From Mercurialis annua (Eukaryota; Streptophyta; Magnoliopsida; Malpighiales; Euphorbiaceae), in assembly GCF_937616625.2 (NCBI RefSeq), contig NC_065571.1, positions 30,175,879 through 30,239,878 of the forward strand: a stretch of 64,000 nucleotides of DNA, written 5' to 3'. Below the pieces are notes generated by a model. The model saw only the letters and a program-made list of their open reading frames with translations, did no database searches and was not told the origin of the DNA. A program made the translations under genes and the position numbers. Each line of letters begins with the position of its first letter. Positions within the stretch are counted from its first letter, which is position 1. Shown in pieces: positions 10,081-22,791 of the stretch.

Positions 10081-11996
10081 AGGATGTTATTTCTATATTC
10101 TAACCTAACAAACAATCGTTGTTTATCCGTGGTAGTCTTTCTTGATAAAGCGTTTATTTAATAGGGAGACTAAGAAAGGAATATAGAATTAGATGAGGAG
10201 TCATCTAGTTACCAACAAAATAATGAATCAATAAAGATTGATCAAACCCACTAAGAGCAAGAGTTAGTAAAAGATGTATCTACATTAACATCTCGAAGAT
10301 CAAGTAGAGTATCTCGTCCACCAGAGAGAGATGGTTTTCCCGCATGATAAACAAGAGTTGTTTAGTCATGGAGGAAAAGATCAAGTGTTGATCCCTCTAC
10401 TTATTTAGAAGCTATATATGATATAGATTCTTAAAAAATGGTTAATAAAATCTGAAATGGATTCCATTTATAGTAACCAAATTTTGGGAGCTAGTCGATC
10501 CATCCGAAGGTATTATACCTAAAAGGATTAAATGGATCTTCATGTGTAAAATTGGTACTAATGGGACGGTGGAGACCATTAAAGCTAGGCTTGTTGCAAA
10601 ATATTTTTTCTAGAGGCAAGAAGTTGTATTGTGAATACACTTTCTCGCTGGTAGCCATGCTTAAGTCGATCCGGATTCTTCTTGCCATAGCTACATATGT
10701 AGATTATATGTTAGACATGTTGATGTAAGAACCACATTCCTTAATAGTTAAATTAAGGAGTATATCTATATGGAACAAGGCGAGGATTTTGAATCCGAAG
10801 AAGGTTCTGAGGCGTGTAAGCTAAAATGATCCATAGTGGATGGAAATAAAGCTTCGAGATTCGTCGCCTTTATAAAGCCGTAAGGAGTTACAAATTTATT
10901 AAAAAAGATGATAATCCAATGTTTACAAGAAGGTTAGTAGGAGCAGACTATCTTTCTTTTCGTGATCTTGTATGTAGATAACATGTTACTAAAACATAAT
11001 AATATCAAAATGTTAACTTCTTTAAAACTTTGGTTCATATAATACATACTCTATCAAAGACCTTGGAGAGGTAGCCTAAATTCTCAGTATTAGACTCTAT
11101 GAAGATAGATCTAAGAGAATAATTTGTTTCTCCTACATGCTATTCTTAGAAAAGTATTGAAGTAGTTCAATATGGAAGTTCTAGGAAGGGTTGATACTAG
11201 TTAGGCATGAAATTCTTATTTTAAACGGAATGTCTTTCGAGACTTCTGACGAAAGAAAGAATCTAGCAAAGACACCATAGGATTCGGAAATTGGCCGTAT
11301 GATGTATGTGTTGTCACTTACAAAGCTAGAAATTGTCTATGCGATTAGTGGGACTAATCGATTTCATTCCAATCAATGTTGAGAACATTGGATGGTTGTT
11401 AAGGATATCTTTGAGTACTTTTGAAGAACTAAAGATATGGTATTAACAAATGGAGAACGATATTTTTAAGTAGACCGTTTTACAGATTCTGATTAATAAT
11501 CAGATATGGATAATAGAGAGTCTATCTCTAGATTCATATTTATCTATAATAAATGAGTAGTGAGCTAGAAGTGTTATAAGCAAGAATCAACTCCATATTC
11601 TATAATAGAAGCCGAGTATATTATGATATGAGATGTCGTAATAGAAGGTGTTTGGATAAATTAGTTCGTAATTGAACTAAGTACAGTTTTCTTCCATTAA
11701 GTCGACAATTCCTTTTTTCTGCGACCATAATGGTTCTACTGCCCTAACAAAAGAAACCGGGTCTCATAACTTATCCGAACATAAGGAAAGACATTATCAT
11801 ATTATCTAAAGAAATTGTTGGAAAGAGAGAATTGTTTCTCTAAAAGATAGTATCACCCGATAACACGGCTGACCCACTGACAAAGCCCATAACTTAGAGT
11901 CATTAAGGTTTACATGACTTAGAGTCATTAAGATCTACATTTTGTGAAGATGGGGTTTAGATATAGTTGTCAATGGCACTAGTGAAAGTGGGAGAT
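10081..11996 (+). pseudogene. Decayed Ty1/copia pol, 3' portion (RT and RNase H)
   Basis: Continuation of the remnant at 1-1343. Read through many stops and shifts, it shows the start of RT around 10490-10610 (W-E-L-V-D-P and a K-A-R-L-V-A-K block) and M-L-K-S-I-R-I-L-L-A-I-A at about 10658-10695. The RT active site near 10972-10990 reads V-D-N instead of V-D-D. An E-A-E-Y RNase H stretch lies around 11608-11620. It ends with a purine-rich AAAGTGGGAGAT before the old 3' LTR at 11997. The loss of catalytic residues and the number of stops make it long dead. Confidence 0.88.
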
Positions 11997-13196
11997 TGTT
12001 AATAGTATGTGCCCTAGGGCCATTTGATCGTATATATTTGTAGAACTAATCCCTATGGTAATGATATATATGATTATTTGAACTAAGTGTCTCATCAACT
12101 AAGTGTTCATTTATTACGTATTGTCTTTATCACATTGTGATATAATCTATTCTTAAAGTGTTAAGAATATGAGTGACATATTCTATTATAAAAGTGATCT
12201 AAATAACTGTTCACGATCGATGGGGTCCTGCGAATAAGGGCATCACATTATCCTAGAAAGATCGTCCCTTCTGTTTGTTCTCCTGATTAGTAAAGAGTTA
12301 CTAATTATAGGAAGTAGTGAGTCTCATACTACTTGATTTGGGATTGGGGTAAACATGTGGACACTCAAGATGTTGAGTGGGTCGAAAAAGTGACGCTAGA
12401 TGACTTATAAATGGTATTTCATCAAAGTCAATTTAATGTCATCTAGTTCATAATTGTACATATGTCCTTTGACTTGCGGTGAGATTATCTTGTATATAGG
12501 TCATTAGAGTTTGATACTCCCTGTCCCTAGATCTTTCATGAGCTAGGGTCGCGGGATGTGTTGGCTCTAGTTAGTTGAATATGGAGATAGGGGTTTAACC
12601 AATAGAGGATTTATCACTCCGGATGAACGGAGAAAAGATTCTATGCTATCTCAAATTGTTCTTGATGGATGATAAAACCTGTGCAGGTGTATATGACTTA
12701 CTTAGAAAGTTGTTTCTAGTGGAAGTCATATTTATCAAGAATAAGAACTGAGATGAGGTCATAGGATCAAGACAAACAGTGTTTGACTTAACCGTGACAC
12801 TAGACGAGATCAGAATCTTAGATGAAGGGAATTTTGAGTTTACGACAATTATGAACATTGGTTCATAAAGAATGCATCAAAACATTCATATCTATTTGAG
12901 GATCGTGATATGTTGCTAGACATCACTTTCGATCTACGACAATTAATAATTAATTGGATTTAATTATTAAATATAAGAAAGATGTTTCTGACGACTCTCG
13001 TTGCCATATAGATGTGAACCTAATTAGTCACACACAATAGGTTGTGCAACCGATTGAGTTTACGAGAGATCGATTTCATATAGATACTAGCATATCTCGG
13101 AAATTAATCTAAGATGAAAAAACAAGTATAAATTAGGGACTAATTTGTAAGAATTATAAATTAGTAGACACCTAATTGTATTTTATCCAAGTTAAT

Positions 13197-13340
13197 GTGA
13201 TGATGTCATGTGATGATGTCACGATGATGTCATGTGATGATGTCACGATGATGTCACGATGTTGTCATGTGATGATGTCACGATGATGTCATGTTATGAT
13301 AACACGATGATGTCATGCGATGATGTCACGTGATGATGTC
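13197..13340 (+). repeat. Short minisatellite of GATGATGTCA(C/T) units
   Basis: A dozen or so imperfect 10-15 bp units of the form GATGATGTCACGATG or GATGTCATGT in tandem, upstream of the old LTR's TATA box. The repeated TGATGTCA core is one base from the palindromic bZIP/CRE-type site TGACGTCA. Confidence 0.85.
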
Positions 13341-13349
13341 ATGTATGTG

Positions 13350-13533
13350 TTGGTGTGTGACACCTAGCATCCGACGTGTCAGAAGATGCCAACACTTATG
13401 CTTGATGTATGAAACCTAGCATGTGATGTGTCAGATGGTGGCAACACCTATGCTTGGTGTGTGACACCTAGCATGTGAGGTGTCGAATGGTGGTAACACC
13501 TTTGCTTGGTATGTGACACCTAGCATGTGAGGT
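13350..13533 (+). repeat. ~51-bp tandem repeat, 3.6 copies
   Basis: Each unit carries TGTGACACCTAGCAT, then a GTGTC-type half site and CAACACCTATGCTTGG. The third and fourth copies are the most alike. It lies between the shorter minisatellite and the TATA box, where U3 enhancers normally sit. Confidence 0.88.
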
Positions 13534-13560
13534 GTTGCATTCTTAAGCAAAGCTCTACCC

Positions 13561-13568
13561 TATAAATA
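13561..13568 (+). promoter_or_regulatory. TATA box of old copia LTR
   Basis: TATAAATA in the context ACCCTATAAATAGAGG, a textbook plant core promoter, about 80 bp before the solo LTR insertion point. The insertion separates it from the rest of the LTR. Confidence 0.82.
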
Positions 13569-13640
13569 GAGGTTTCCTTTGATCATTCTACATACACCAC
13601 ACTTAAAAAGAGCATATTTGAAAGAGTTCAAGTAATCATC

Positions 13641-13837
13641 TGTAACACCCTGTATTTTTCCGGTTGATTCTGATGAACTTTTCTCGGAATCCTGTTTTGG
13701 CTCGTGTGACTTTCGGTATGTCGTTTGGAATTATTTTGTGGGCCTTATAATATTCAAATTTTGTTACGTAATACCCGCAAAATAATAATAATATTAATAA
13801 AATAAAGCAAAATAATAATATTATTAAAATAAAGTAA

Positions 13838-13876
<39 letters not shown>

Positions 13877-16381
13877 AAAATAAAGTGAAATAAGGACAAT
13901 AGCAAAATAAGGGTTAAAGTTGAAATTTCATCTATTTTAAATAAAACCCTAATCTTAATCTAAGACTATTTAAAGAAAGCTAATTTAGGTTACAAATAAA
14001 ATAGAGGGGGGATTGCTGTTCTAGAGATTAGAATTTCATAGTATAAAATTTCATCGGATTATCACTATCACTTATAAGGTATTACTTTCTTTGTTTCATT
14101 TTATGTTCTTACTTTTTTTAGCTGTGTATCGAAATATATTAAACAATTTAAAAAGACAGGCTAATTGTTTCTTTATATAGAGTTATCGAAAGTTTAGAAT
14201 CGTTCACAATTAAAATGTTTGTCAAACAAAATAATTTTGAGTTAGTGGACAATTGATTCGGTAAAGATGGGTTTGGTACAGAGATTGAATTTTTCTTTTG
14301 TTTTAATCCTCACTTTTATTATTAATCAATTGCTATTCATAATCTATAGGCCAATCATGAATACTGCATACATAACATTTCTTAAAAATTCTGATTTATT
14401 AATTCATTGTTTTTTTTCCTTTCCATTCTTAATTGCCATCTTGGCTAACTTATTGTCTTTGTTAATTTTTGTTGTTGGATGCCCGTGTACTGTTTGTAGC
14501 CATTAGTTTACTTTCTTTTCAATATATATTATATAAGTGTTGGGTCGTTTATAATTTAATTACTTGCTTTAGAGTGGATATTTCACCATGTTGAGATTTA
14601 TGAGTTTAAAAATTCTTTGTATTATTTTGATAACCCATTCCGTGCACCATAATATTTTCCGAAGATTAATTAAATTATTATTATTACTACAGTATATGCA
14701 TTCTTGTTCATAATAATTGGTCTATAAAAATTGGGTGGTTGATTTTTATTTTTGCCATGTGTTCGATTATTGATTCAATTGTTATTGGTCAATTGCTAAT
14801 ATTTTTTTTAAACTCTAAAAATAATATTAGTATCGATTATAATTAAAATATTTATTAATTATTATATTTTGAAAACGATAATTTATAATATTTTAAATAA
14901 ATAATTATTTGGATAATTGTCAATCTTAAATTATTGGCTTGGTGTGCCAATTTAGCTAATTGACGTTTTATCTTTTAAATTATTTGGGTTAAGTAAATTA
15001 TTTTAAATATTGGTTACTTGAGCTTTAAGCTATTGAGTTCCGTTTTAATTATAAATTATTATTTTATTAAAATTGTTATTTTGGAAATTATAAACTATGG
15101 TTTATATTTTGGATAAAATGTTTGGGTCGGGTTAGACTTGGGTCGCCCGACATGTGAGGTTAGCTTGGTAGTTATCGGTGACTCGGCTAACCCACTATTT
15201 GGAATTTAAACGGATTTATTATTTATTGTTCATTTAAATAATATTTTCTAAAGTGGATTTTAAAACGGGAACTCAATAGACTTGTTTGTTTTTGACTTAT
15301 AATTTATTTGAGTATTGTGTTTACTCTGTATGGCTATACCTTAACTTGTTAATTGTGCTAGTCCTATGTGGTGTCTAGTACTCTTTAGAGTTAGGGTCTG
15401 TTTTTAATTATGATTTTATTATTTTTAGACTCGTCGACTTTTCGTACTTCAGAGGCGAACCAGAATTAGATTACTTTTGAATTTCACGAGGAATAGCAAG
15501 CAGTGAGTTTATATCTCTATTTCCCTCTTTATTAAGCAAATATTATATTTTGTATATGTATATGTATAAACAGCTTTTGAACTGTTTTTCGGCATTGTGG
15601 ATTTGATTTGGAACGTGCTACTCGATGGGCATCATCGGGACTGCGTGCGCACCGGTAATGATTATAGTATTGAGGTAGGTTTGAGATACGTCTCACCTTA
15701 GTGAGGGCACCGGTGGAAGATACGTCTCCTGGGCTCACTATTTATTAAGTGTTAGTCGGGGATCGGTTATTGAGATACATCTCACCGACACGACAATGGA
15801 TTTAGAATTGTGGTTTAGGGTTTCATCGATAATCCATAATGAAAATATTTTATTAAACGTTTTTAAAGGTTTTCAACTTAATAAATGTAAATGGTTATAT
15901 AAACTCTACTCAGTAAATCTGACCCCGTTGTTTTCCCAAATTTTCCAGGTTTATGATTTGAGCATTGGTCGATCTCCGTTTCTTCATTCTCGGAGGTTCT
16001 TTATTTTATTTTCAGAATAAAAGAGTCGAACTGTTTTAAACTCTTAGACCGCAGTAGTAGTATTAGATTATTTATGTTTTAGTCTTTTACTTATATTTTT
16101 AGACTGTTGTTTGTTGGTAATTACTTTATCGCTTTTGGCATGATTACAGTATTTATGGTATTTATATTATATTGCCATACTGTTGGAGTTATAATTTGAG
16201 ATAAGTATACTTTGAATATATGTTGCTTATTGTACTGCTAGACTAGACTGAAGTCTCGGTTGCCCCCGAGCATGTGGTTTTCTGCAGGTACATTGGTTAT
16301 CCGCAAGGCTAGCTACGGGTTTTGGTACAACCATACCCATACCCTAGCGCCGGTCACGATTCATGAAAATGGGTCGTGACA
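13641..16381 (+). mobile_element. Solo LTR A (gypsy-type, related to the LARD LTRs)
   Basis: 2741 bp starting TGTAACACCC and ending GGGTCGTGACA, flanked by TCATC on both sides (13636-13640 and 16382-16386). There is no internal region, so it is the product of LTR-LTR recombination. It shares with the LTRs at 19754, 27280, 31105 and 38695 the terminal block, the GAAGTCTCGGTTGCCCCCGA hairpin region, a GAGGCGAACCAG block and an ACTTGGGTCGCCCGACA block. It carries an (AAT)n microsatellite at 13838-13873 and three spaced GATACGTCTC-type motifs at 15683-15785. Confidence 0.94.
13838..13873. repeat. (AAT)n microsatellite in solo LTR A
   Basis: About 12 uninterrupted AAT units, preceded from about 13780 by related AATAAT-rich and AAAATAAAG-type imperfect units. 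It accounts for the leucine-rich minus-strand frame here, which is not a gene. Confidence 0.95.
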
Positions 16382-16386
16382 TCATC

Positions 16387-16747
16387 AATCATAGAAAAGT
16401 TTGGCAAAAGTTTTTCATACATCTGAGCAAAGGCGTAATCACGGCGAGAGTTTGAGATTAGGGTTGCTCGGCAAGAGGAACTCTTGCGGATTACTTCAAG
16501 GCGAGGATTCAATCGGACGCATACTCATGTGGACGAGCTTGAGGTCGCCTTACTATCGGGACTACAAGAATCATTGGAGAATCGACATAGGTATACTTCT
16601 TACGATTTCTAGATGCGTGCTTTAATTATTAGATAATACGACGATCCATTTGTTATTGATATGATCAATTTCTGGATCTGGATTGTTGGAATTCCAATTT
16701 TGAATAGAAATATACGATCCGGACCCTCGTGTCCCGCTGCGCCAACA
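16387..16747 (+). repeat. Old copia 3' LTR, second part (R-U5 end)
   Basis: Continues the LTR begun at 11997 after the solo LTR and its TSD. It ends CGCTGCGCCAACA, like plant copia LTR ends. The satellite begins directly after, so the old element inserted into the array; its TSD cannot be checked because the left end is outside the window. Confidence 0.85.
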
Positions 16748-19700
16748 TCACCTTTTAGAGATTTAAGTCAAACGTTTAAAACGTTTCGAAAAAAATACAA
16801 ACATTTCACCTTTTTAGCGATTTAAGCCAAACGTTTAAAATGTTACGAAAACAATCCAAACGTTTAAAACATTACGAAACAAATCCAAATGTTTTACCTT
16901 TTTAGCGATTTAAGTCAAACGTTTACAAACATTACGAAACAAATCCAAACGTTTCACCTAAGCTAATAATTTAAAACGTTATGAAACAAATCGAAACGTT
17001 AAACTGTTACGAAACAAATCCAAACGTTTTCACCTTTTTAACGATTTAAGCCAAAAGTTTACAAACGTTACGAAATAAATCCAATTGTTTCACCTTATTA
17101 GCGATTTAAGCCAAACGTCTAAATATTACAAAACAAAGCCAAACTATTAAAACGTTAATAAACAAATCCTAATGTTTCCCCTTTTTAGAGATTTAAGCCA
17201 AACGTTTAAAACATTACGAAACAAATTCCAACGTTTCACCTTTTTAGCTATTTAAACCAAATGTTTAAACGTTACGAAACCAATCCAAATATTTCACCTT
17301 TTGAGCAATTTCAGCCAAACGTTTACAAACATTACGAAACAAAGCCAAACGTTTCACCTTTTTAGCGATTTAAGCCAAACGTTAACAAACATTACGAAAC
17401 AAATCCTAACGTTTCCCATTTTCATCGATTTAAGCCATGCATTTAAAATATTACAAAACAAATCCAAACGTTTAAAACATGACGAAACAAATCCAAACGT
17501 TTCACCATTTTAGCGTTATAAGCCAGACATTTAAAACGTTACGAAACAATTCCTAACTTTTCAACTTTTTAGCGATTTAAGCAAATTGTTTAAAACGTTA
17601 CGAATCAAATCCTAATGTTTCACCTTATTAGAGATTTAAGCCAAACGTTTCAAATGTTTCGAAAAAATACAAACTTTTCACCTTTTTAGCGATTTAAGCC
17701 AAACGTTTATAACGTTACGAAACCAATCCAAATGTTTAAAACGTTATGAAACACATCCTAACGTTTCACCTTTTTAGCGATTTAAGCTAAACGTTAAAAA
17801 CGTTAAGAAACCAATACAAACGTTTAAAACATTACGAAACAAATCAAAATGTTTCACCTTTTTAGCAATTTAAGCCAAACATTTAAAACGTTACGAAACC
17901 AATCGAAACGTTTCAAACGTTCTGAAACAAATCCAAACGTTTTGACCTTTTTAACGATTTAAGTCAAATGTTTACAAACGTTACGAAATAAATTCAAATG
18001 TTTCACCTCTTTAGCGATTTCAGCCAAACGTTTACAAACATTACGAAATAAATCCAAACGTTTCAGCGTTTTAGCGATTTAAGCCAAACGTTTAAAACGT
18101 TACGAAACAAATCCAAACGTTAAAAGCATTACGAAACAAATCTAGACGTTTCACCTTTTTAGCGATTTAAGCCAAACGTTTACAAACATTACGAAAAAAA
18201 TCCAAACGTTTCACCTTTTTAGCGATTTAAGCCAAACGTTTAAAACATTACAAAACCAAACCAAAGTTTAAAACGTTACGAAACAAATCCTAACATTGGG
18301 TTAATTTCATATAAAATCACCACCTTTACACGTTTTTTCATTTTAATCACGTCCTTTAAAAAGTGTCAAATAAAATCACCACCTTTCATTTTTTGCAAAT
18401 CTATCACGAATGTGAAAATTCGGTGTATTTTTGTTAACTTGACAACCAGAATCAACAAAAAAAAAGTAAAAAGAATTTATTTTGTATGTTAATAGGGCAT
18501 AAATCAAATTAAAACATTTATTTTGGAGAAAAAAGAAATCAAATTTTACTCATCGATGATAGATTTGTAAAAAAATGAAAGGTAGTGATTTTATTTGACA
18601 TTTTTTAAAGGACGTAATTAAAATGAAAAAATGTGTAAAGGTGGTGATTTTATATGGAATTAACCCTCCTAACATTTCCCCTTTTTTGTGATTTAAGCCA
18701 AATGCTTAAAACGTTACGAAACAAATCCTAACGTTTCACCTTTTTAGCGATTTAAACTAAACGTTTAAAACGTTATAAAACAAATCCTAAACCTTTTTAG
18801 CATTTTTAGCCAAACGTTTAAACGTTTCGAAACCAATCCAAACGTTTAAAACGTTATGAAACAAATCCTAATGTTTCCCCTTTTTAGCGATTTAAGCCAA
18901 ACGTTTAAAACGTTACAAAACAAATCCAAACATTTAAAACGCTACAAAATAAATCCTAATGTTTCACCTTTTTAGAGATTTAAAACGTTAAGAAACAATT
19001 CAAACATTTCACGGTTTTAGCAATTTAAGCCAAATGTTTAAAACGTTGCGACACAAATCGAAATGTTTAAAACGTTACAAAACAAATCCTAACGTTCCAC
19101 CTTTTTAGCGATTTAAGCCAAACGTTTAAAATGTTACAAAACAAATCCAAACGTTTCACCTTTTTAGCGATTTAAGCCAAACTTTTAGAATGTTACGAAA
19201 CAAATCCAAACGTTTAAAACGAAGCAAATCCTAACGTTTCACCCTTTTAGTGATTTTAGCCAAACGCTTAAAACGTTACAAAACAAATCCTAACGTTTAA
19301 CCTTTTTAGCGATTTAAGCCAAACGTTTACAAACGTTACTAAACAAATCCTAACATTTCCCCTTTTTAGCGATTGAAGCTAAACATTTACAAACGTTACG
19401 AAACAAATTCTAACATTTCACCTTTTTAGCGATTTAAGCCAAACGTTTACAAACGTTACTAAACAAATCCAAACGTTTCACGTTTGTAGCAATTTAAGCC
19501 AAACATTTAAAACATTATGAAACCAATCCAAACGTTTAAAACGTTACAAAAATAACCTAATGTTTCACCCTCTTAGCGATTTATGCCAAACGTTTGCAAA
19601 CTTTTCTACTTTTTATTAATTTAAGCCAAACGTTTAAAACGTTAAGAAACCAATCCAAGCGTTTAAAACATTACGAAACAAATCCAAATATTTCATCTTT

Positions 19701-19753
19701 TTAGCAATTTAAGCCAAACGTTTAAAACATTACGAAAAAAATCCAAAAGTTTC
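16748..19753. repeat. Satellite array, block 1
   Basis: Tandem repeat of about 59 bp (CACCTTTTTAGCGATTTAAG, then CCAAACGTTT, then AAAACGTTACGAAACAAATC, then CAAACGTTT) and a longer ~88-bp form with one extra 29-bp unit. Units differ by many substitutions, often CG to TG or CA. Short ORFs here (e.g. 17301-17513) are repeat translations, not genes. Interrupted by the foldback element at 18298-18666. Confidence 0.96.
18298..18666. mobile_element. MULE-like foldback MITE, 369 bp
   Basis: Begins GGGTTAATTTCATATAAAAT and ends with its imperfect reverse complement. Arms of about 115 bp (18298-18413 and 18551-18666) have only a handful of mismatches. It is flanked by a perfect 10-bp direct repeat TCCTAACATT (18288-18297, 18667-18676), which also matches the satellite. 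Long TIRs plus a 9-11 bp TSD fit non-autonomous Mutator-like elements. There is no coding capacity; the ~137-bp centre is AT-rich. Within each arm the phrase ATAAAATCACCACCTTT occurs twice. Confidence 0.9.
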
Positions 19754-22700
19754 TGTCACGACCCATTTTCATGAATCGCGACCGGCGCTAGGGTATGGGT
19801 ATGATTGTACCAAAACCCGTAGCTAGCCTTACATATAACCTTATAAATACATAACCTGCAAGAAACCAATGCTCGGGGGCAACCGAGACTTCAGCCTAGT
19901 TCTAGCAGTTCATAAAATACAACATTTATCTAATAAATGGTCGATCAATTCTGAGTCTCCAACATAGCATAAATATTTAATAACCCAAATTATTATATTA
20001 ATGTCAAAACAACACTTAAATCAATAGAATAATTCTGATAACAATTATTAGACAAATATGACTTCTAATTACTACTGCGGTCTAAGAATAAAATCAGTTT
20101 AATAGATTTAATAAAATAAAGTAAACCTCCGAGGAAATAAAGAATCGGAGACCAGCTGACTCGCTCAAATCATAACCCTGGAAAATTTGGGAAAACAACG
20201 GGGTCAGATATACTGAGATGAGTTCATACAACTATTTACATTTATTAAGTGAAAACCTTTAAAAACCTTAAAACATTTGTAAAGCATTTTACCATTATGG
20301 ATAAGCATTGAAACCCTAAACCACAAATATCTAAATCCAGTTGTCGTGTCGGTGAGACGTATCTCCATAACCGATCCCCGACTGTCACTTCAATAAAACA
20401 TGTGAGTCCCAGGAGACGTATCTTCCACCGGCGCCCTCACTAGGTGAGACGTATCTCTAACCTACCTCAAATACCATATATGATCATACCGGTGCGCACG
20501 CAGTCTCGATGATGCACATCGAGTAGCCCGTTCCAATTCAGATCCATAATGCCGAAAAACAGTTCGAAAGCTATTTATACAATATATATATGCAAAAATA
20601 CAATTTACTTAATAAAGCGGTAAATAGCGATATAAACTCACTGCTTGCTAATCCACGTGATAACTCCTGGCAAGCAGTCTAAACTCGGTTCGCCTCAAAA
20701 GCATGAACGATCGACGGGTCTAGACAAGGTATAAATAATAATTAAAAACAGACCCTAACTCTAGAGAGTACTACACACCACATAGGACTAGCACAACACA
20801 ACAAAGCCAAACACAAACTAAAACAAATTGATTACACAAACACCAACCATATGCCAAAACCGCAAAACAAGTTAAGCCCTATTGAGTTCCATTTGAAAAC
20901 ATAATCCGGAAACCTTTTCAAACTATTTGGTAAAATTTTCAAAAGCCAAACTTGTACTTAGCCGAGTCAACCAAGACTTCCAAGCTTAACTCACATGTCG
21001 GGCGACCCAAGTCTAACCCGATCCAACATAACCAAGTTGTAAACCAATGTTTAAAAATCCAAAATCAATTAATATTCCAAAACCCGAGTTTGAAAAGCAA
21101 GGAACTCAATATCGCTTAACTAACCAATTAATCAACACGTAATAAAGTGTTTGATAATATCCATAATGAACCAACACGCTTTACTAGACAACACAAGTCA
21201 AAACATGCCTTAGCAAACAAATTAACAATAAGCGTATTCCTCATGCCCAAGCAATGTCAATAACCAAACTAACCACCACAATCTAAGTATAACATTATCC
21301 TAAAAACATTATACAAAACAGCCCTAAACATTTAAATTATGCCAAAACAGTTTACATGCATTCATCAACATACCAACTCATTTAACAATCACCAAACTTG
21401 GATTCGAAACAACAATAAATAGCCCAACAATTATGAATCGCAAAGACATGCAAATCTGCCCTATAATCATGCTTGGACAAATCTAGGCAACCAAACAATC
21501 TATAATATCCAAATGAATCCATAATTCTAAACCACACATGAACTAACAATTGGATGACTCAATTCCGATTCAAATTAACCAACCAAGAACATACGAGTCA
21601 ATTACTACAATGAATGACAAATTGATGCATCAATCGGCGTTATACATAATCCTCCTCATATGAATCAACAATAATAAAATCCAATTATTTATAACATGAT
21701 AATTTAGTTATGGGCAGCCCTAATCAATTCAAAACAGTTTATACATAAAGCAATATGAAATTGTGAATCTAAGGTAACCGATTCTTGATTTGATTCAATA
21801 AACATGCAATGGATGATAACAATAATATCAATATAATAAATCAACCCTAGAACATGTAAGAACAACCACTATTCATCCAAACCATAGTCACAACAAACAA
21901 CATCACAAAATATGAACAATAATACCACAACACAACAATCAAATTGAGTAAAAGGATTAGATACCTTGTCAATCCAAAGAGTAAGAAAATATCAGAAACA
22001 AGGTAGATCCAACGCTACAAGAACGAAATCAAAAGACAATATGAACCACTAATCGAATCAAATGATGATACAAAGTTTTGGAATGAAAAGAGATGGATTA
22101 ATCACTTACCAATTGATTGAGGCACCAAAGATCGAGTGAGAAACGTTTAGAAAGAGTTTAGAATGAGTTTAGGGTTTCTAAAATCGAAAGGGGGCTGATT
22201 AGGTCGCAGAAACGGAGTTTAAATATGCAAAAACGAAGCTGACCGGACCTACAGCCGGTTCTACCCAGCAGGTCCGGTTATAGGGCCGGTTGACCCACTG
22301 TTGTAACCAAAAACGAAGTGGACCGGACCTACGGCTTGATCTACCCAGCATGTCCGGTTCACAGGTCCAGTTGACCCGATAACGGGTCGAAACGACGATC
22401 CGAACGGTCGAATGAAAGATAATCCTCTTATGTACAACATATCCAAAGGGCTGCCCGATCCGACAGTTCAATTAGGAGATATGTACGTTTTACTATATCA
22501 TGACAGATTTAAAAAAACATGCAAACATTGTTTCGATAACAACCCGGAAATAAATCAATTTAACATCAAATACTTAGAGGCTCAAGGGGTACATATAAGT
22601 CACTCAACATAACACAACCAAGGCACCACATATGCTAATCCGAACATATATCAATCCGAAAATAAGTTGGAATCCCAACAAGAACATGTCGAAGCGAAAA

Positions 22701-22780
22701 CACAACCAAAGTCCATCACAAGCCAAATTTAAACGAACAACCAAACCATCAAAACAAGTTTGAAAACACGGGATATTACA
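19754..22780 (-). repeat. 3' LTR of the LARD (minus orientation)
   Basis: 3027 bp, nearly identical to 27280-30312. It contains two tandem GC-rich palindromic units (about 22231-22390), three GAGACGTATCTC-type motifs (20354-20458) and the conserved CTCGG hairpin (19872-19887). Short ORFs such as 22199-22471 recur in the other LTR only because the LTRs are copies. Confidence 0.95.
22231..22390. repeat. Two-copy palindromic unit in the LARD LTR
   Basis: Two imperfect ~86-bp units carry GACCGGACCTAC...CAGGTCCGGTT, so GACCGGACCT pairs with AGGTCCGG downstream. The equivalent in the other LTR is about 29771-29925. Confidence 0.85.
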
Positions 22781-22791
22781 TTCTCCCCAAC
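22781..22791 (-). promoter_or_regulatory. Polypurine tract of the LARD
   Basis: On the minus strand GTTGGGGAGAA immediately precedes the LTR start TGTAATATCCCG. This G-rich arrangement is typical of plant Ty3/gypsy elements, and supports the gypsy affinity of the LARD. Confidence 0.88.

Larger units (their letters stand above)
11997..13640 (+). repeat. Old copia 3' LTR, first part
   Basis: Starts TGTTAATAGTATGTGCC right after the polypurine tract of the decayed element. It contains two minisatellites (13197-13340, 13350-13533) and a TATAAATA box at 13561-13568. It is interrupted at 13640 by a solo LTR and resumes at 16387. Without the insertion the LTR is about 2.0 kb. Confidence 0.85.

Noticed and set aside
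13636..13905. Minus-strand Leu-rich membrane-like ORF
   Set aside because: Translation of the (AAT)n microsatellite within solo LTR A.
22199..22471. 90-codon ORF with repeated motifs in the LARD LTR (also 29731-30003)
   Set aside because: Overlaps the palindromic tandem units and is duplicated only because the LTRs are; overlapping frames show equal repetition.
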